Source: Paludibacteraceae bacterium
GTDB lineage: Bacteria > Bacteroidota > Bacteroidia > Bacteroidales > Paludibacteraceae
Direction: 5' to 3'
Assembly: GCA_017550335.1 (NCBI GenBank)
Contig: JAFZPM010000045.1
Coordinates: 1 to 32,202 of the forward strand
DNA length: 32,202 bases
The position numbers and the translations under genes were made by a program. Position 1 is the stretch's first letter. The number at the start of each line of letters is the position of its first letter. Below are positions 1 through 8,137 of this stretch, in pieces. Below the pieces are notes generated by a model. It saw nothing but the letters and a program-made list of their open reading frames with translations, was not told where the DNA came from and did not search any database.

Positions 1-252
1 GAAGTAGAGGTCGCGCGTGAGCTGCACCTCCACGATGAAGAGCTCGCCGTCGTCCGCCTTGACCATCATGTCCACCCGGTTGAACTTGTCGTCGAGTGTC
101 TGCTGGTTGCTCTCGCTCTCCAACACCTCCACGATCTCCACCTTCCTGCCCAACAGCACGGTGAAGAGACCCTCGAGGATGCCGAAGTTGGCCTTGTCGC
201 GCAACAGCCGCTTGATCGCCCAGTCGAAACGTATGTAGTCGGTGTCTCTCAT
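1..252 (-). CDS. Rpn-family recombination-promoting nuclease / PD-(D/E)XK nuclease-type transposase, 5' part
   Basis: The minus strand is open from an ATG at 252 to the window edge, giving the first 84 residues of a longer protein. It begins MRDTDYIRFDWAIKRLL and contains NRVDMMVKADDGELFIVEVQ, which has the D...ExQ core of PD-(D/E)XK nucleases. This matches the N-terminus of the Rpn/YhgA-like family common in Bacteroidetes, members of which nick or cut DNA and promote RecA-independent recombination. The start is supported by a well-formed Bacteroidetes promoter at 275-305 just upstream. The C-terminal part is outside the window, so it cannot be judged intact or broken. A second Rpn-type gene of a different subtype starts at 32063. 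Confidence 0.8.
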   Translation of the reverse strand, partial: MRDTDYIRFDWAIKRLLRDKANFGILEGLFTVLLGRKVEIVEVLESESNQQTLDDKFNRVDMMVKADDGELFIVEVQLTRDLYF

Positions 253-274
253 CTCATGAAACGTTTTATCACCG

Positions 275-305
275 CAAAGGTAATTGTTTTTCTGTAAGTT
301 CCAAA
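275..305 (-). promoter_or_regulatory. Bacteroidetes-type promoter for the Rpn-family gene
   Basis: Read on the minus strand, TTTG (305-302) is followed by 19 bp and then TACCTTTG (282-275). This is an exact match to the -33 TTTG / -7 TAnnTTTG consensus of the Bacteroidetes primary sigma factor. The start codon at 252 lies a short leader downstream. Confidence 0.7.
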
Positions 306-612
306 GAAACTAGCTCTATTTTGCGACACAAATACACATATAACAATATAAATAATTGATTAAAAATAGAATAAACATTCTAGGAATATACGCAACTAAA
401 AATGGCATGGATATGTATTCCCTTAAAGCAACCATTTCTTTCCTACGTTTCGTCGGACAGAGATAGCAAGCATTTTTGCACATTTACCTACGAAGATGCA
501 TTGAACCATATTACCTTCAAAGAAGCGCGAAAACTGTTTTGCGTTCATTTCGTTTCCTATCTAATAGATTTACAACAGATTAACATCTTTTTTTACATTT
601 CATGCACAAAAA
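306..612. other. AT-rich intergenic stretch without a supported gene
   Basis: This lies between the divergent Rpn gene and the first acyl-CoA ligase. An open frame at 402-728 (+) runs through the ligase promoter and into its coding region and shows no recognisable domain, so it is not called. I see no RNA gene or convincing repeat here. Confidence 0.5.
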
Positions 613-648
613 ATTGCAAGGTGTGCAAAATTGTAGTACTTTTGCACA
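613..648 (+). promoter_or_regulatory. Promoter with overlapping 9-bp inverted repeat (possible operator) before the acyl-CoA ligase
   Basis: ATTG (613-616), 20 bp, then TACTTTTG (637-644) fits the Bacteroidetes promoter pattern. A perfect inverted repeat, TGTGCAAAA (622-630) and TTTTGCACA (640-648) with a 9-bp centre, covers the spacer and the -7 box. That placement suits a repressor operator. There is no T-run, so it is not a terminator. The regulator is not identifiable from this window. Confidence 0.55.
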
Positions 649-670
649 GTTTTAACAAAAGTGAGAATTT

Positions 671-2326
671 ATGGCAAATAACTTTGTGCGCCAATTCGAA
701 CGTTCGATCACAGAGTTCTGGGATTTGAAAGCGATGACAGATTACGTCGCGAAAACAACGTTCACTTACAGTCAAGTCGGGGAAGAGGTTGCGAAACTTC
801 ACATCTTATTTGACGAGTTGCATGTCCAAAAGAATGATAAGATAGCCTTGGTGGGAAGAAACACTCCCCAATGGGCGATCACGTTCCTCTCCGCAGTCAC
901 TTACGGAGCCATCGTGGTACCTATCCTTCAGGACTTCCATCCGAACGATGTGCAACACATCATCAACCACTCAGAATCAAAGCTTATATTCTTGAGCGAC
1001 AACCAATGGGAGGATTTGGATGAGAGCAAATTCCATTCAGTCCGCGGGGTATTCTCCATTTCAGACTTCCGCTGTCTGTACCAAGGTCCGGGCGAGACCA
1101 TACAGATGACAATGAAGCAACTGGCGAACAAGTTCAAAGAGCGCTATCCGAACGGGTTACAGAAAGAGGATGTGCACTACTGCGACAAGGATGACCACGA
1201 GGTGGCGGTGATCAACTACACCTCCGGCACGACAGGCTACAGCAAAGGCGTAATGCTCACGGGCGACAATCTGAGCAGCAACATGGAGTATGCGGCGACG
1301 ACCAACCTAGTCGGCAAAGGATACGAGATCCTCACCTTCCTGCCGCTGGCGCACGCCTACGGATGTGCATTCGACTTCCTCTCACAGTTCGTGAAGGGTG
1401 CGCACATCACATTCCTCAACAGGATCCCAAGCCCTAAGATCCTGTTGAAAGCCATGGAAGAGGTGAAGCCAACGGTTATCTTCAGCGTACCGCTCATCCT
1501 CGAGAAGATATACAAGAACAACGTATTACCGAAGTTGAACAAGACTTCCATGAAACTAGCGATGAGCATTCCTATCCTTTCGGGTAAGATACACTCTGAG
1601 ATCAAGAACGCCCTCGTGAAGACATTCGGCGGCAATTTCATAGAGTTGGTCATCGGAGGCGCAGCCCTCAACAAGGAAGTGGAGGAGTTTCTCCTAAAGA
1701 TCGGCTTCCCATTCTCCGTAGGCTACGGCATGACGGAGTGCGGACCACTCATCAGCTTGAACAGGCGCGGCAAATACGTCCCGAACTCAGTGGGAACGGT
1801 AGTTTCGGACATGGAAATACGTATTGACTCTTCGGATCCGGAGAACATCCCGGGAGAGATCCAAGTAAAAGGCAGGAACGTGATGAAGGGTTATTACAAG
1901 AATGAGGAAGCCACCGCTAACTCATTCACGGAAGATGGTTGGATGCGCACAGGCGACGTCGGCGTAATGGACAAGAACGGATACGTATTCATCAAGGGCC
2001 GCTCCAAGACGATGATCCTGGGTGCTAGCGGACAGAACATATATCCTGAACAGATCGAGGCGAAGCTGAACAACCTGCCATTCGTTTCCGAATGCATCGT
2101 CGTTCAACGTTCGGAGAAAATCGTCGCATTGGTATACCCTGACTTCGCGGCAATGGACGAGATGGGCATTCAACGCACCGATTTGGACGCCATCATGGAC
2201 GAGCACAGGAAGAAGGTGAACGAACAACTCGCCGCTTACGAACGTCTGTCGGCCATCATCATTCATCCAACGGAGTTCGAAAAAACCCCTAAAAAATCCA
2301 TTAAGAGATATCTTTACGAAAACTAA
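671..2326 (+). CDS. Long-chain fatty-acid--CoA ligase (AMP-forming), first paralogue
   Basis: This is a 551-residue member of the ANL adenylating superfamily, expected to activate a fatty acid to acyl-AMP and then acyl-CoA at the inner face of the cytoplasmic membrane. Visible motifs are the P-loop-like YTSGTTGYSKG (residues 183-193), YGMTE (352-356), GWMRTGDVG (423-431), the hinge region IKGRSKTMILGASGQNIYPE (441-460), and a C-terminal PKKSIKR with the expected acyl-adenylate-forming Lys. The length is near the lower end for bacterial FadD-type ligases. The ATG at 671 follows a good promoter (613-644). It is transcribed alone and closed by a terminator at 2332-2364. A close paralogue follows at 2462. 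The true substrate (fatty acid versus another carboxylic acid) cannot be read from sequence. Confidence 0.88.
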   Translation: MANNFVRQFERSITEFWDLKAMTDYVAKTTFTYSQVGEEVAKLHILFDELHVQKNDKIALVGRNTPQWAITFLSAVTYGAIVVPILQDFHPNDVQHIINHSESKLIFLSDNQWEDLDESKFHSVRGVFSISDFRCLYQGPGETIQMTMKQLANKFKERYPNGLQKEDVHYCDKDDHEVAVINYTSGTTGYSKGVMLTGDNLSSNMEYAATTNLVGKGYEILTFLPLAHAYGCAFDFLSQFVKGAHITFLNRIPSPKILLKAMEEVKPTVIFSVPLILEKIYKNNVLPKLNKTSMKLAMSIPILSGKIHSEIKNALVKTFGGNFIELVIGGAALNKEVEEFLLKIGFPFSVGYGMTECGPLISLNRRGKYVPNSVGTVVSDMEIRIDSSDPENIPGEIQVKGRNVMKGYYKNEEATANSFTEDGWMRTGDVGVMDKNGYVFIKGRSKTMILGASGQNIYPEQIEAKLNNLPFVSECIVVQRSEKIVALVYPDFAAMDEMGIQRTDLDAIMDEHRKKVNEQLAAYERLSAIIIHPTEFEKTPKKSIKRYLYEN

Positions 2327-2331
2327 ATCAT

Positions 2332-2370
2332 AAAGGTGGGCTACATAGTACATAGCCCACCTTTATTTCG
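2332..2370 (+). terminator. Intrinsic terminator between the two acyl-CoA ligases
   Basis: AAAGGTGGGCTA (2332-2343) pairs perfectly with TAGCCCACCTTT (2353-2364), giving a 12-bp stem with a 9-nt loop followed by a short T-rich tail. It separates the two paralogous ligase genes into independent units. Confidence 0.85.
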
Positions 2371-2461
2371 AAACAGACATATCAAACGTGTAACGGGCAT
2401 CCACATTTGTAGATGCTTATAACCCTTATTGTTCAATCAAATAGACTAAAAAAAAGAGACA

Positions 2462-4132
2462 ATGCGTTATTACAAAGGAAATTACAATCAGCTGTTGGAA
2501 AAATCCATCCGGGAGAACTGGGATCTACCGGCGCTTACGAACTACGTCACAGGAGAGACCTATTGTTACAAAGACCTCGCCTCGGCGATCGCTGAGCTAC
2601 ACATCCTTTTCGAGGAGGTGGGCATCCGTCCGAACGACAAGATTGCTGTCGTGGGAAAAAACACACCTGAATGGGCTGTGGTCTTCCTCGCGACGATTTC
2701 TTACGGAGCAATCATCGTTCCGATCCTCCAGAACTTCCCCGTGGATGACATCCACCACATCGTGAACCACTCCGAGTCCAAGCTCCTATTCATCAGCGAC
2801 AACCTGAAGGATCAGGTACAAGAAGGGAACATCAAGAGAGTGAAATGCATCTATTGCTACAACGAGAAGTATTGTCTCTACACAAGCTATAAATCTTCGG
2901 TTCCACAAAAGATACAGGAGCTGAGGGATATGCTGAAGGTGAAATATCCGAACGGGATACAGAAAGAGGACATCAAATATGCGGAAAGGAAGAACGACGA
3001 CGTGTTCGCCATCAACTACACATCCGGCACGACAGGTTTCAGCAAGGGTGTGGTGCAAACCGTAGACAACATCGTCGGCAACACCGGATTCGTGGAGGAG
3101 ATGGGTCTGTCCAAGAAAGGCAATAAGATCCTCACCTTCCTGCCACTCGCCCATGCATACGGATGCACATTGGACTTCCTCTCTCAAGTCGTGAACGGTG
3201 GACACATCACCTTCCTGATCAAACTGCCTGCCCCTAACGTGCTCATCAAGGCATTCGACAGCGTACGTCCGAGCGTGATCTTCACGGTGCCGTTGGTCGT
3301 GGAGAAGATCTACCGCTCCGTGGCGGAACCTATCCTGACGAAACATGCGGCGGAAATGACGGAGGAGCAGATGGAGCAGAGCATCTATCCGAACGTGCGC
3401 AACAAACTGATCCAACTCTTCGGAGGAGAATTCAGCCAAGTCATCATCGGAGGAGCACCTCTCAACGCAGACATCGAGCAGGGCCTCAAGAAGCTGAAGT
3501 TCCCGTTCGCCGTGGGATACGGAATGACGGAGTGCGCACCACTCATCAGCTTCATCGGAATGGAGAAGTTCATCACCAAATCGGTCGGCGTAGTCATCCC
3601 TAACATGGAGGTGAAAATCGCCTCTCCGGATCCTGAGAACATCGCAGGAGAGATCCTCGTGAAAGGACAGAACGTCATGAAGGGATACTACAAGGACGAA
3701 GAGAACACCGCCAAAGTCATCGAACCGGACGGTTGGATGCATACGGGCGACATCGGCACCCTGGACAAGGGCAACAACCTCTTCATCAAGGGACGTTGCA
3801 AGACGATGATACTAGGACCTTCCGGACAAAACATCTACCCGGAAGCCTTGGAAGCCAAGCTGAACAACATGCCATTCGTTTCGGAATGTCTGGTAATAAA
3901 GGCAGGCGAGAAATTGGTGGCGCTGGTATACCCTGACTTCAACGCGATGGACGAAATCAACATGGACCACAAGGAGTTGGAGACCATCATGGAGGACAAC
4001 CGCAAGAAATACAACAAACTGGTTGCCAACTACGAACAAATCGCGGAGATCCGTCTCTATCCGAACGAGTTCGAGAAAACTCCGAAGAAGAACATTAAAC
4101 GTTACCTCTACGAGAGCCAAAAAGGTAAATAA
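2462..4132 (+). CDS. Long-chain fatty-acid--CoA ligase (AMP-forming), second paralogue
   Basis: This 556-residue ANL-superfamily ligase has the same architecture as its upstream neighbour, with long identical blocks along the whole chain. Motifs are YTSGTTGFSKG (186-196), then YGMTECAPLIS, GWMHTGDIG, IKGRCKTMILGPSGQNIYPE and the C-terminal FEKTPKKNIKRYLYE. It differs mainly in the region after residue 120 and in an extra EEQMEQ-containing stretch before the YGMTE motif, where substrate specificity may differ. The gene follows the terminator at 2332-2364, so it probably has its own promoter in 2371-2461, but I see only a weak match there (TTTG at 2406 with a poor -7). A strong terminator at 4148-4187 ends the unit. 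Tandem duplication followed by divergence is the simplest origin. Confidence 0.88.
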   Translation: MRYYKGNYNQLLEKSIRENWDLPALTNYVTGETYCYKDLASAIAELHILFEEVGIRPNDKIAVVGKNTPEWAVVFLATISYGAIIVPILQNFPVDDIHHIVNHSESKLLFISDNLKDQVQEGNIKRVKCIYCYNEKYCLYTSYKSSVPQKIQELRDMLKVKYPNGIQKEDIKYAERKNDDVFAINYTSGTTGFSKGVVQTVDNIVGNTGFVEEMGLSKKGNKILTFLPLAHAYGCTLDFLSQVVNGGHITFLIKLPAPNVLIKAFDSVRPSVIFTVPLVVEKIYRSVAEPILTKHAAEMTEEQMEQSIYPNVRNKLIQLFGGEFSQVIIGGAPLNADIEQGLKKLKFPFAVGYGMTECAPLISFIGMEKFITKSVGVVIPNMEVKIASPDPENIAGEILVKGQNVMKGYYKDEENTAKVIEPDGWMHTGDIGTLDKGNNLFIKGRCKTMILGPSGQNIYPEALEAKLNNMPFVSECLVIKAGEKLVALVYPDFNAMDEINMDHKELETIMEDNRKKYNKLVANYEQIAEIRLYPNEFEKTPKKNIKRYLYESQKGK

Positions 4133-4147
4133 ATATATTTGAATGGG

Positions 4148-4187
4148 AAGGCCGGAATATCCGATTGTGATATTCCGGCCTTTTTTT
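4148..4187 (+). terminator. Strong intrinsic terminator after the second acyl-CoA ligase
   Basis: AAGGCCGGAATATC (4148-4161) pairs with GATATTCCGGCCTT (4169-4182), a perfect 14-bp stem with a 7-nt loop, running into a T-run to 4187. The end of the T-run also forms the -33 TTTG of the next promoter. Confidence 0.92.
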
Positions 4188-4216
4188 GCTTTTCTCCCCC
4201 TGTTTTTTTATCTTTG
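4185..4216 (+). promoter_or_regulatory. Bacteroidetes-type promoter for the coiled-coil protein gene
   Basis: TTTG (4185-4188), a 20-bp spacer and TATCTTTG (4209-4216) match the consensus exactly. Transcription would begin near 4223. This rules out the upstream in-frame ATG at 4143 and fixes the start of the next gene at 4254. Confidence 0.75.
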
Positions 4217-4253
4217 TTTATCAATGTGTAATCAACCCCTAATATGGTTAATT

Positions 4254-6386
4254 ATGGAGAACGAAGGTAAAGTATATGATTGCATCAAGAAAATCGCCGA
4301 CAAACAATTCGACCAAAAGGAGAAGATCAACCGGTCGGATGTGGCGTTCATCCTGAAAGACAAATATGGTGTGGATTGTGTGGACGGCTCCGAGCTCTCT
4401 CGGCTAGTCTACCAAGCCTACATGAGTATGGGCCAACCCGAATCTATCCGTTGGGCCATCACCAGCAACGACGGCAGCGTGAGCATCGTGGAGCAATATG
4501 AGCTGGACGCCCGTCTGGAGGAGGAAGAGAAAGACTCCGCCCTCTCCATCGTGGAGAAACATCTCGGAGAGACCGAAGGCCTGCTGTCCGACGCAAAACA
4601 AGAGATTAGGGACGTGTTGACGATCGAGCTAAGCAAGGATCTGGTGTCACTCCACAAATGGCTGGAAGGCACGAACGGTGTCAGCGAAGTGAAGGCCAAG
4701 AGCCTCTCCCTCATGCAGAACTACGGGAAGATGGTCGCCTCCTACACCAACGCCGAAAAGAGCGTCCGCAACGACATACACGACTTCGCCGAGCTACGCT
4801 CCTCCGTCAATTCCACCTTCCTGCAATATGCGAACGCCTTGGTGGACATCTTCGGAGACTCCATCAAAGTGGTGGCTCCCCAACTCTTCGACTTCGAGCA
4901 GGTGCGCTACCTGGACGTCACCGCCATGCAGGAACGCAAGCGGCTGGAGTTCGACAAACTGGACGAGAACTGCACATTGCTCTTGGGCGAGATAGCCTCC
5001 CACTTCAACGAGACGGTGAGCCAAATGCCTAAATGGCTGACAGTTGGCACCAAGGTGGGATCCAAAATGGGAGTCTACGGCTCGCTTGCTGTGGGCGTCG
5101 TCACCTACCTGAACCACTGGCTCGACGCACAGGAGAAGACAGTGCGGGTACGCGAGGAGTACGTGCAATTCGAGAACGGAGTGAAAAAGGACCGCCAACA
5201 GATCAGCGGTGACATGATGAGGCTCGCCACCATCCACAAGGTGCTGAACGACCTCTACATCCCTCGGGCAGCGCTCTTCGTCAGACGTGGCGACGAGGTG
5301 CTCTCCGACAGTCTGAAGCATCTCTTCGATAGCATATATACAGGCGATGTCCTGCCATTGAAGGAGGAGCGAGACCGCCTGCTGACCCGCGTGAGGGAAC
5401 TGGAGAGAAGCATCAACGACCACAGCGAAAACATATCCTTGTTCGACGCCCAACTCGTGGAGATGAAGGGCATGCTGGATGCCCAAAAATCTAAATATGA
5501 AGAGGCGCTGAGCCGCAAACCGGAAGCGCCGGGACTACTCTCGAAACTGCTCACCTTCGGCGTCGCGCAACGCAAGTACGGCAGGCGATTGCTGGAGTGG
5601 GACGAGCAGGACGGACAACTGGTCAACGCCTACCAAGACACCCTGATGGATGTGGAGGAGGAGACCGAAGACCGCAACTCTCACAACGCACAGTTGGAGA
5701 AGGACAAGCAGGAGTACGAGTCATGCAAGAAACGGATAGCGGAACTAAACCGCCTCATCTCGGAAAATCTGCAACGTTCCCCGCAACAGAAAGCGGAGGC
5801 GCTGAAACACCTGAAAGGGATATTGTCGTTGCTCCACACAGGAAAGTCCGTCGTGGAGAGCAAACTGGACGACAGCCTGCTGAACGTCTATGTTCCGCCT
5901 ACCATGGAGGAGGCGGTCTCCCTGCCAAGCGACATCGAGCAGAACCTGCATAAGTTCGTCGGGGAAGTATGCGATGAGATCAAGGCGAACGGAGGCGAGG
6001 TGGCAGCGTCCGTCCTCAAGGAATTCGGGCTCACAGGCGCCGAAAACGCCGCAGCTACCGGAGAGGCCATGGCTTCCGCCGTGGACAAGGCTTCCGAACT
6101 GCTGAAGAACTGGAGTTATCTGCAGACGCAACAGATGAAGGAACAACTGACCGACGCTGTATACAGGGAAGAAATGAGCCGCCTGAAAGAGGAGTTCCGC
6201 ACCACCCTATCGGAGATCGACAAGAAGAACGAAGTCCTCGTGGAGATCCTGAAAAAGGCCAACACGACGACCGACAAGGAGGAGCTCCGCAAGGCATTGG
6301 GCGAACTGACAGACACTCCGGCGGACAAACTGACGGAGGCCGACCTCGAAGATATATTATCAGGCAAAAAGAAGCTGGAAATCTAA
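4254..6386 (+). CDS. Large coiled-coil protein with one hydrophobic segment, function unknown
   Basis: I do not recognise a named family for this 710-residue protein. The start at 4254 (MENEGKVYD) was chosen because the consensus promoter at 4185-4216 lies downstream of the earlier in-frame ATG at 4143. The N-terminal 70 residues look globular. A mostly helical region follows, with a Gly/Ala-rich hydrophobic stretch at about 262-286 (VGTKVGSKMGVYGSLAVGVV). Long heptad-like coiled coils are apparent at about 365-420, 460-505 and 625-670, with a charged C-terminus. There is no signal peptide. A single hydrophobic hairpin inside long helices recalls alpha-helical pore-forming or membrane-remodelling proteins, but that is only a shape analogy. 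A small membrane protein starts 1 nt after its stop, so the two are surely co-expressed and may interact. Confidence 0.75.
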   Translation: MENEGKVYDCIKKIADKQFDQKEKINRSDVAFILKDKYGVDCVDGSELSRLVYQAYMSMGQPESIRWAITSNDGSVSIVEQYELDARLEEEEKDSALSIVEKHLGETEGLLSDAKQEIRDVLTIELSKDLVSLHKWLEGTNGVSEVKAKSLSLMQNYGKMVASYTNAEKSVRNDIHDFAELRSSVNSTFLQYANALVDIFGDSIKVVAPQLFDFEQVRYLDVTAMQERKRLEFDKLDENCTLLLGEIASHFNETVSQMPKWLTVGTKVGSKMGVYGSLAVGVVTYLNHWLDAQEKTVRVREEYVQFENGVKKDRQQISGDMMRLATIHKVLNDLYIPRAALFVRRGDEVLSDSLKHLFDSIYTGDVLPLKEERDRLLTRVRELERSINDHSENISLFDAQLVEMKGMLDAQKSKYEEALSRKPEAPGLLSKLLTFGVAQRKYGRRLLEWDEQDGQLVNAYQDTLMDVEEETEDRNSHNAQLEKDKQEYESCKKRIAELNRLISENLQRSPQQKAEALKHLKGILSLLHTGKSVVESKLDDSLLNVYVPPTMEEAVSLPSDIEQNLHKFVGEVCDEIKANGGEVAASVLKEFGLTGAENAAATGEAMASAVDKASELLKNWSYLQTQQMKEQLTDAVYREEMSRLKEEFRTTLSEIDKKNEVLVEILKKANTTTDKEELRKALGELTDTPADKLTEADLEDILSGKKKLEI

Positions 6387-6387
6387 C

Positions 6388-6921
6388 ATGTCCAACTATA
6401 GAAGAGCCAAGACAAAGGAGAAGTTCGGATTCGACTCCGACAAGAAGGTCGAGCGCATGGAGCGCACCAAAGCGGCAGCGGAGGTGGCACTGCGTAAAAC
6501 GACGGACCGTCGCCAGCGCATCGAACAGAACAGTCTATATAAAGTACTGATCAAACGAGCGATAGGATTCGATATCATCGACGCCATCCTAGGATTCTTC
6601 GAAGAGATAGGAGACCTCGCCTCGGCACTGTTCGGCCTGCTCTACATCTTCCTCAGCCTCTTCGTCGTCAGGTCCATCCGCTTGACGTTAGCGGTGCTGT
6701 GCGTCACATTGGTGGACCTGCTGATCGGGCTTATCCCCTTGGCGGGTTCCGTTGTGGATGCGGTCTTCTGCGGTAGCTACATCAACCGCACGATAATCAA
6801 AGGGTTCGTGGAGGGGGACGCGAAGATAAAGCGCAGAGTGAACCTGATCGCCGCCTTCGGATTCCTTGTGGTCATCAGCCTCGCCTGGACGGTCAAGTCT
6901 TTGCTGGAAAAAATATTTTGA
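6388..6921 (+). CDS. Small membrane protein, DUF4112-like
   Basis: This 177-residue protein starts 1 nt after the stop of the coiled-coil gene. The first 55 residues are very basic and hydrophilic. Three hydrophobic segments follow at about 75-95, 98-120 and 151-170, separated by short loops. The segment LVDLLIGLIPLAGSVVDAVF followed by a conserved-looking Asn and a charged stretch resembles the core of DUF4112 proteins (GLIP..GD..DA...N). That resemblance is by eye and moderate. It is probably an inner-membrane protein with a cytoplasmic basic tail, possibly anchoring the upstream coiled-coil partner. No catalytic motif is visible. Confidence 0.75.
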   Translation: MSNYRRAKTKEKFGFDSDKKVERMERTKAAAEVALRKTTDRRQRIEQNSLYKVLIKRAIGFDIIDAILGFFEEIGDLASALFGLLYIFLSLFVVRSIRLTLAVLCVTLVDLLIGLIPLAGSVVDAVFCGSYINRTIIKGFVEGDAKIKRRVNLIAAFGFLVVISLAWTVKSLLEKIF

Positions 6922-6975
6922 TTGATGATTTGCAGGGATCTCACACTCCCTCACCGACTCCATCGGACTAACGTT

Positions 6976-7012
6976 TCTTAATTTTTAATTCTTAATCTTT
7001 AATTCTTAATTC
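6976..7012. repeat. AT-rich short tandem repeat
   Basis: The 14-nt unit TTTAATTCTTAATC at 6984-6997 is repeated with one change at 6998-7011, preceded by a partial copy. Similar TTAATTCTTAATTTTTAA strings occur between genes in many Bacteroidetes. No coding role is apparent. Confidence 0.5.
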
Positions 7013-7041
7013 GGGAGGGGACAACCTGCCCTAAAAATCAC

Positions 7042-7049
7042 TATCTTTG
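7042..7049 (+). promoter_or_regulatory. Promoter -7 box before ilvE
   Basis: TATCTTTG matches TAnnTTTG exactly and lies 39 bp before the ilvE start codon. No TTTG is found at the expected -33 position, where the sequence is G-rich (GGGAGGGGAC). Confidence 0.5.
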
Positions 7050-7088
7050 GGGGATTTTTTACGAGAGTAACAATAACAGATATAGATT

Positions 7089-8114
7089 ATGTCAGAGTTA
7101 AACATTGATTGGGCGAATCTTAAGTTCGGTTACATGCCGACGGATTACAATGTGCGTTGTTATTTCAGAAACGGCGCATGGGGAGAGATAGAAGTAAGTT
7201 CGGAAGAGAACATCAACATCCACATGGCGGCTACGTGCCTCCACTACGGTCAAGAGGCTTTCGAGGGATTGAAGGCATACCGTTGCAAGGATGGCAAGAT
7301 CCGTATCTTCCGTATGGAAGCCAATGCGGAGCGTTTGCAGTCGACCTGCCGAGGCATCTTGATGCCGGAGCTTTCCACTGAGAAGTTCTGCGAGATGGTC
7401 AAGAAGGTCGTGAAGTTGAACGAGCGTTTCATCCCTCCATACGAGAGCGGCGCATCCCTTTACATCCGCCCGTTGTTGATCGGAACAGGCGCACAAGTGG
7501 GTGTTCATCCAGCAAATGAATATCTCTTCGTCATATTCGTGACACCAGTTGGCCCATACTTCAAGGGTGGTTTCTTCGCCAACCCATACGTAGTCATCCG
7601 CGAGTACGACCGCTCCGCACCGCTCGGTACGGGTATCTACAAGGTGGGTGGTAACTACGCTGCCAGCCTCTTGGCTAACAAGAAGGCCCACGACTTGGGT
7701 TACGCTTGCGAGTTCTATTTGGACGCTAAGGAGAAGAAGTATATCGACGAGGCGGGTGCCGCTAATTTCTTCGGTATCAAAAACAATACTTATATCACTC
7801 CTAAATCCACTTCCATCCTTCCTTCCATCACGAATAAGAGCTTGATGCAGTTGGCTGAGGACCTTGGTTTGAAGGTGGAGAGACGTCAGATTCCTATCGA
7901 GGAGTTGGAGACGATGGAAGAGGCCGGCGCATGCGGTACAGCCGCTGTGATCAGCCCGATCTCTAAGATCGATGACCTGGAGATGAACAAGTCTTACGTG
8001 ATCTCCAAGGACGGCAAGCCAGGTCCTATCAGCAAGAAGTTGTACGACAAGCTCCGTGGCATCCAATACGGTGAGGAGCCAGATGTACACGGCTGGGTAA
8101 CGGTTTTGGACTAA
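7089..8114 (+). CDS. ilvE: Branched-chain amino acid aminotransferase
   Basis: This is a 341-residue PLP-dependent class IV (fold type IV) aminotransferase. It interconverts Val, Leu and Ile with their 2-oxo acids using glutamate/2-oxoglutarate in the cytoplasm. The PLP-binding Lys is in GIYKVGGNYAASL (Lys185). YGQEAFEGLKAYR (53-65) and the DEAGAANFFGI motif that contacts the cofactor are also present. The length and motif spacing match the longer BCAT2/YwaA-type subgroup rather than E. coli IlvE. The gene has its own -7 box at 7042-7049 and a terminator at 8138-8167, so it is probably monocistronic. In Bacteroidetes this enzyme also feeds branched-chain acyl-CoA primers for fatty acid synthesis. 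Confidence 0.95.
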   Translation: MSELNIDWANLKFGYMPTDYNVRCYFRNGAWGEIEVSSEENINIHMAATCLHYGQEAFEGLKAYRCKDGKIRIFRMEANAERLQSTCRGILMPELSTEKFCEMVKKVVKLNERFIPPYESGASLYIRPLLIGTGAQVGVHPANEYLFVIFVTPVGPYFKGGFFANPYVVIREYDRSAPLGTGIYKVGGNYAASLLANKKAHDLGYACEFYLDAKEKKYIDEAGAANFFGIKNNTYITPKSTSILPSITNKSLMQLAEDLGLKVERRQIPIEELETMEEAGACGTAAVISPISKIDDLEMNKSYVISKDGKPGPISKKLYDKLRGIQYGEEPDVHGWVTVLD

Positions 8115-8137
8115 TCATTTGATTATCATGCAATACG

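Noticed and set aside
402..728. Open frame of 108 codons upstream of and into the first acyl-CoA ligase
   Set aside because: It crosses the ligase promoter, has no recognisable domain and overlaps the ligase coding region in another frame.
2786..3742. Long minus-strand open frame (318 codons) inside the second acyl-CoA ligase
   Set aside because: An antisense shadow with Asp/His/Val/Leu-rich translation and no domain.
4143..4253. Longer N-terminus for the coiled-coil protein from an ATG at 4143
   Set aside because: The extra residues are encoded by the terminator hairpin and lie upstream of the consensus promoter (4185-4216); the hydrophobic stretch is an artefact of the T-run.
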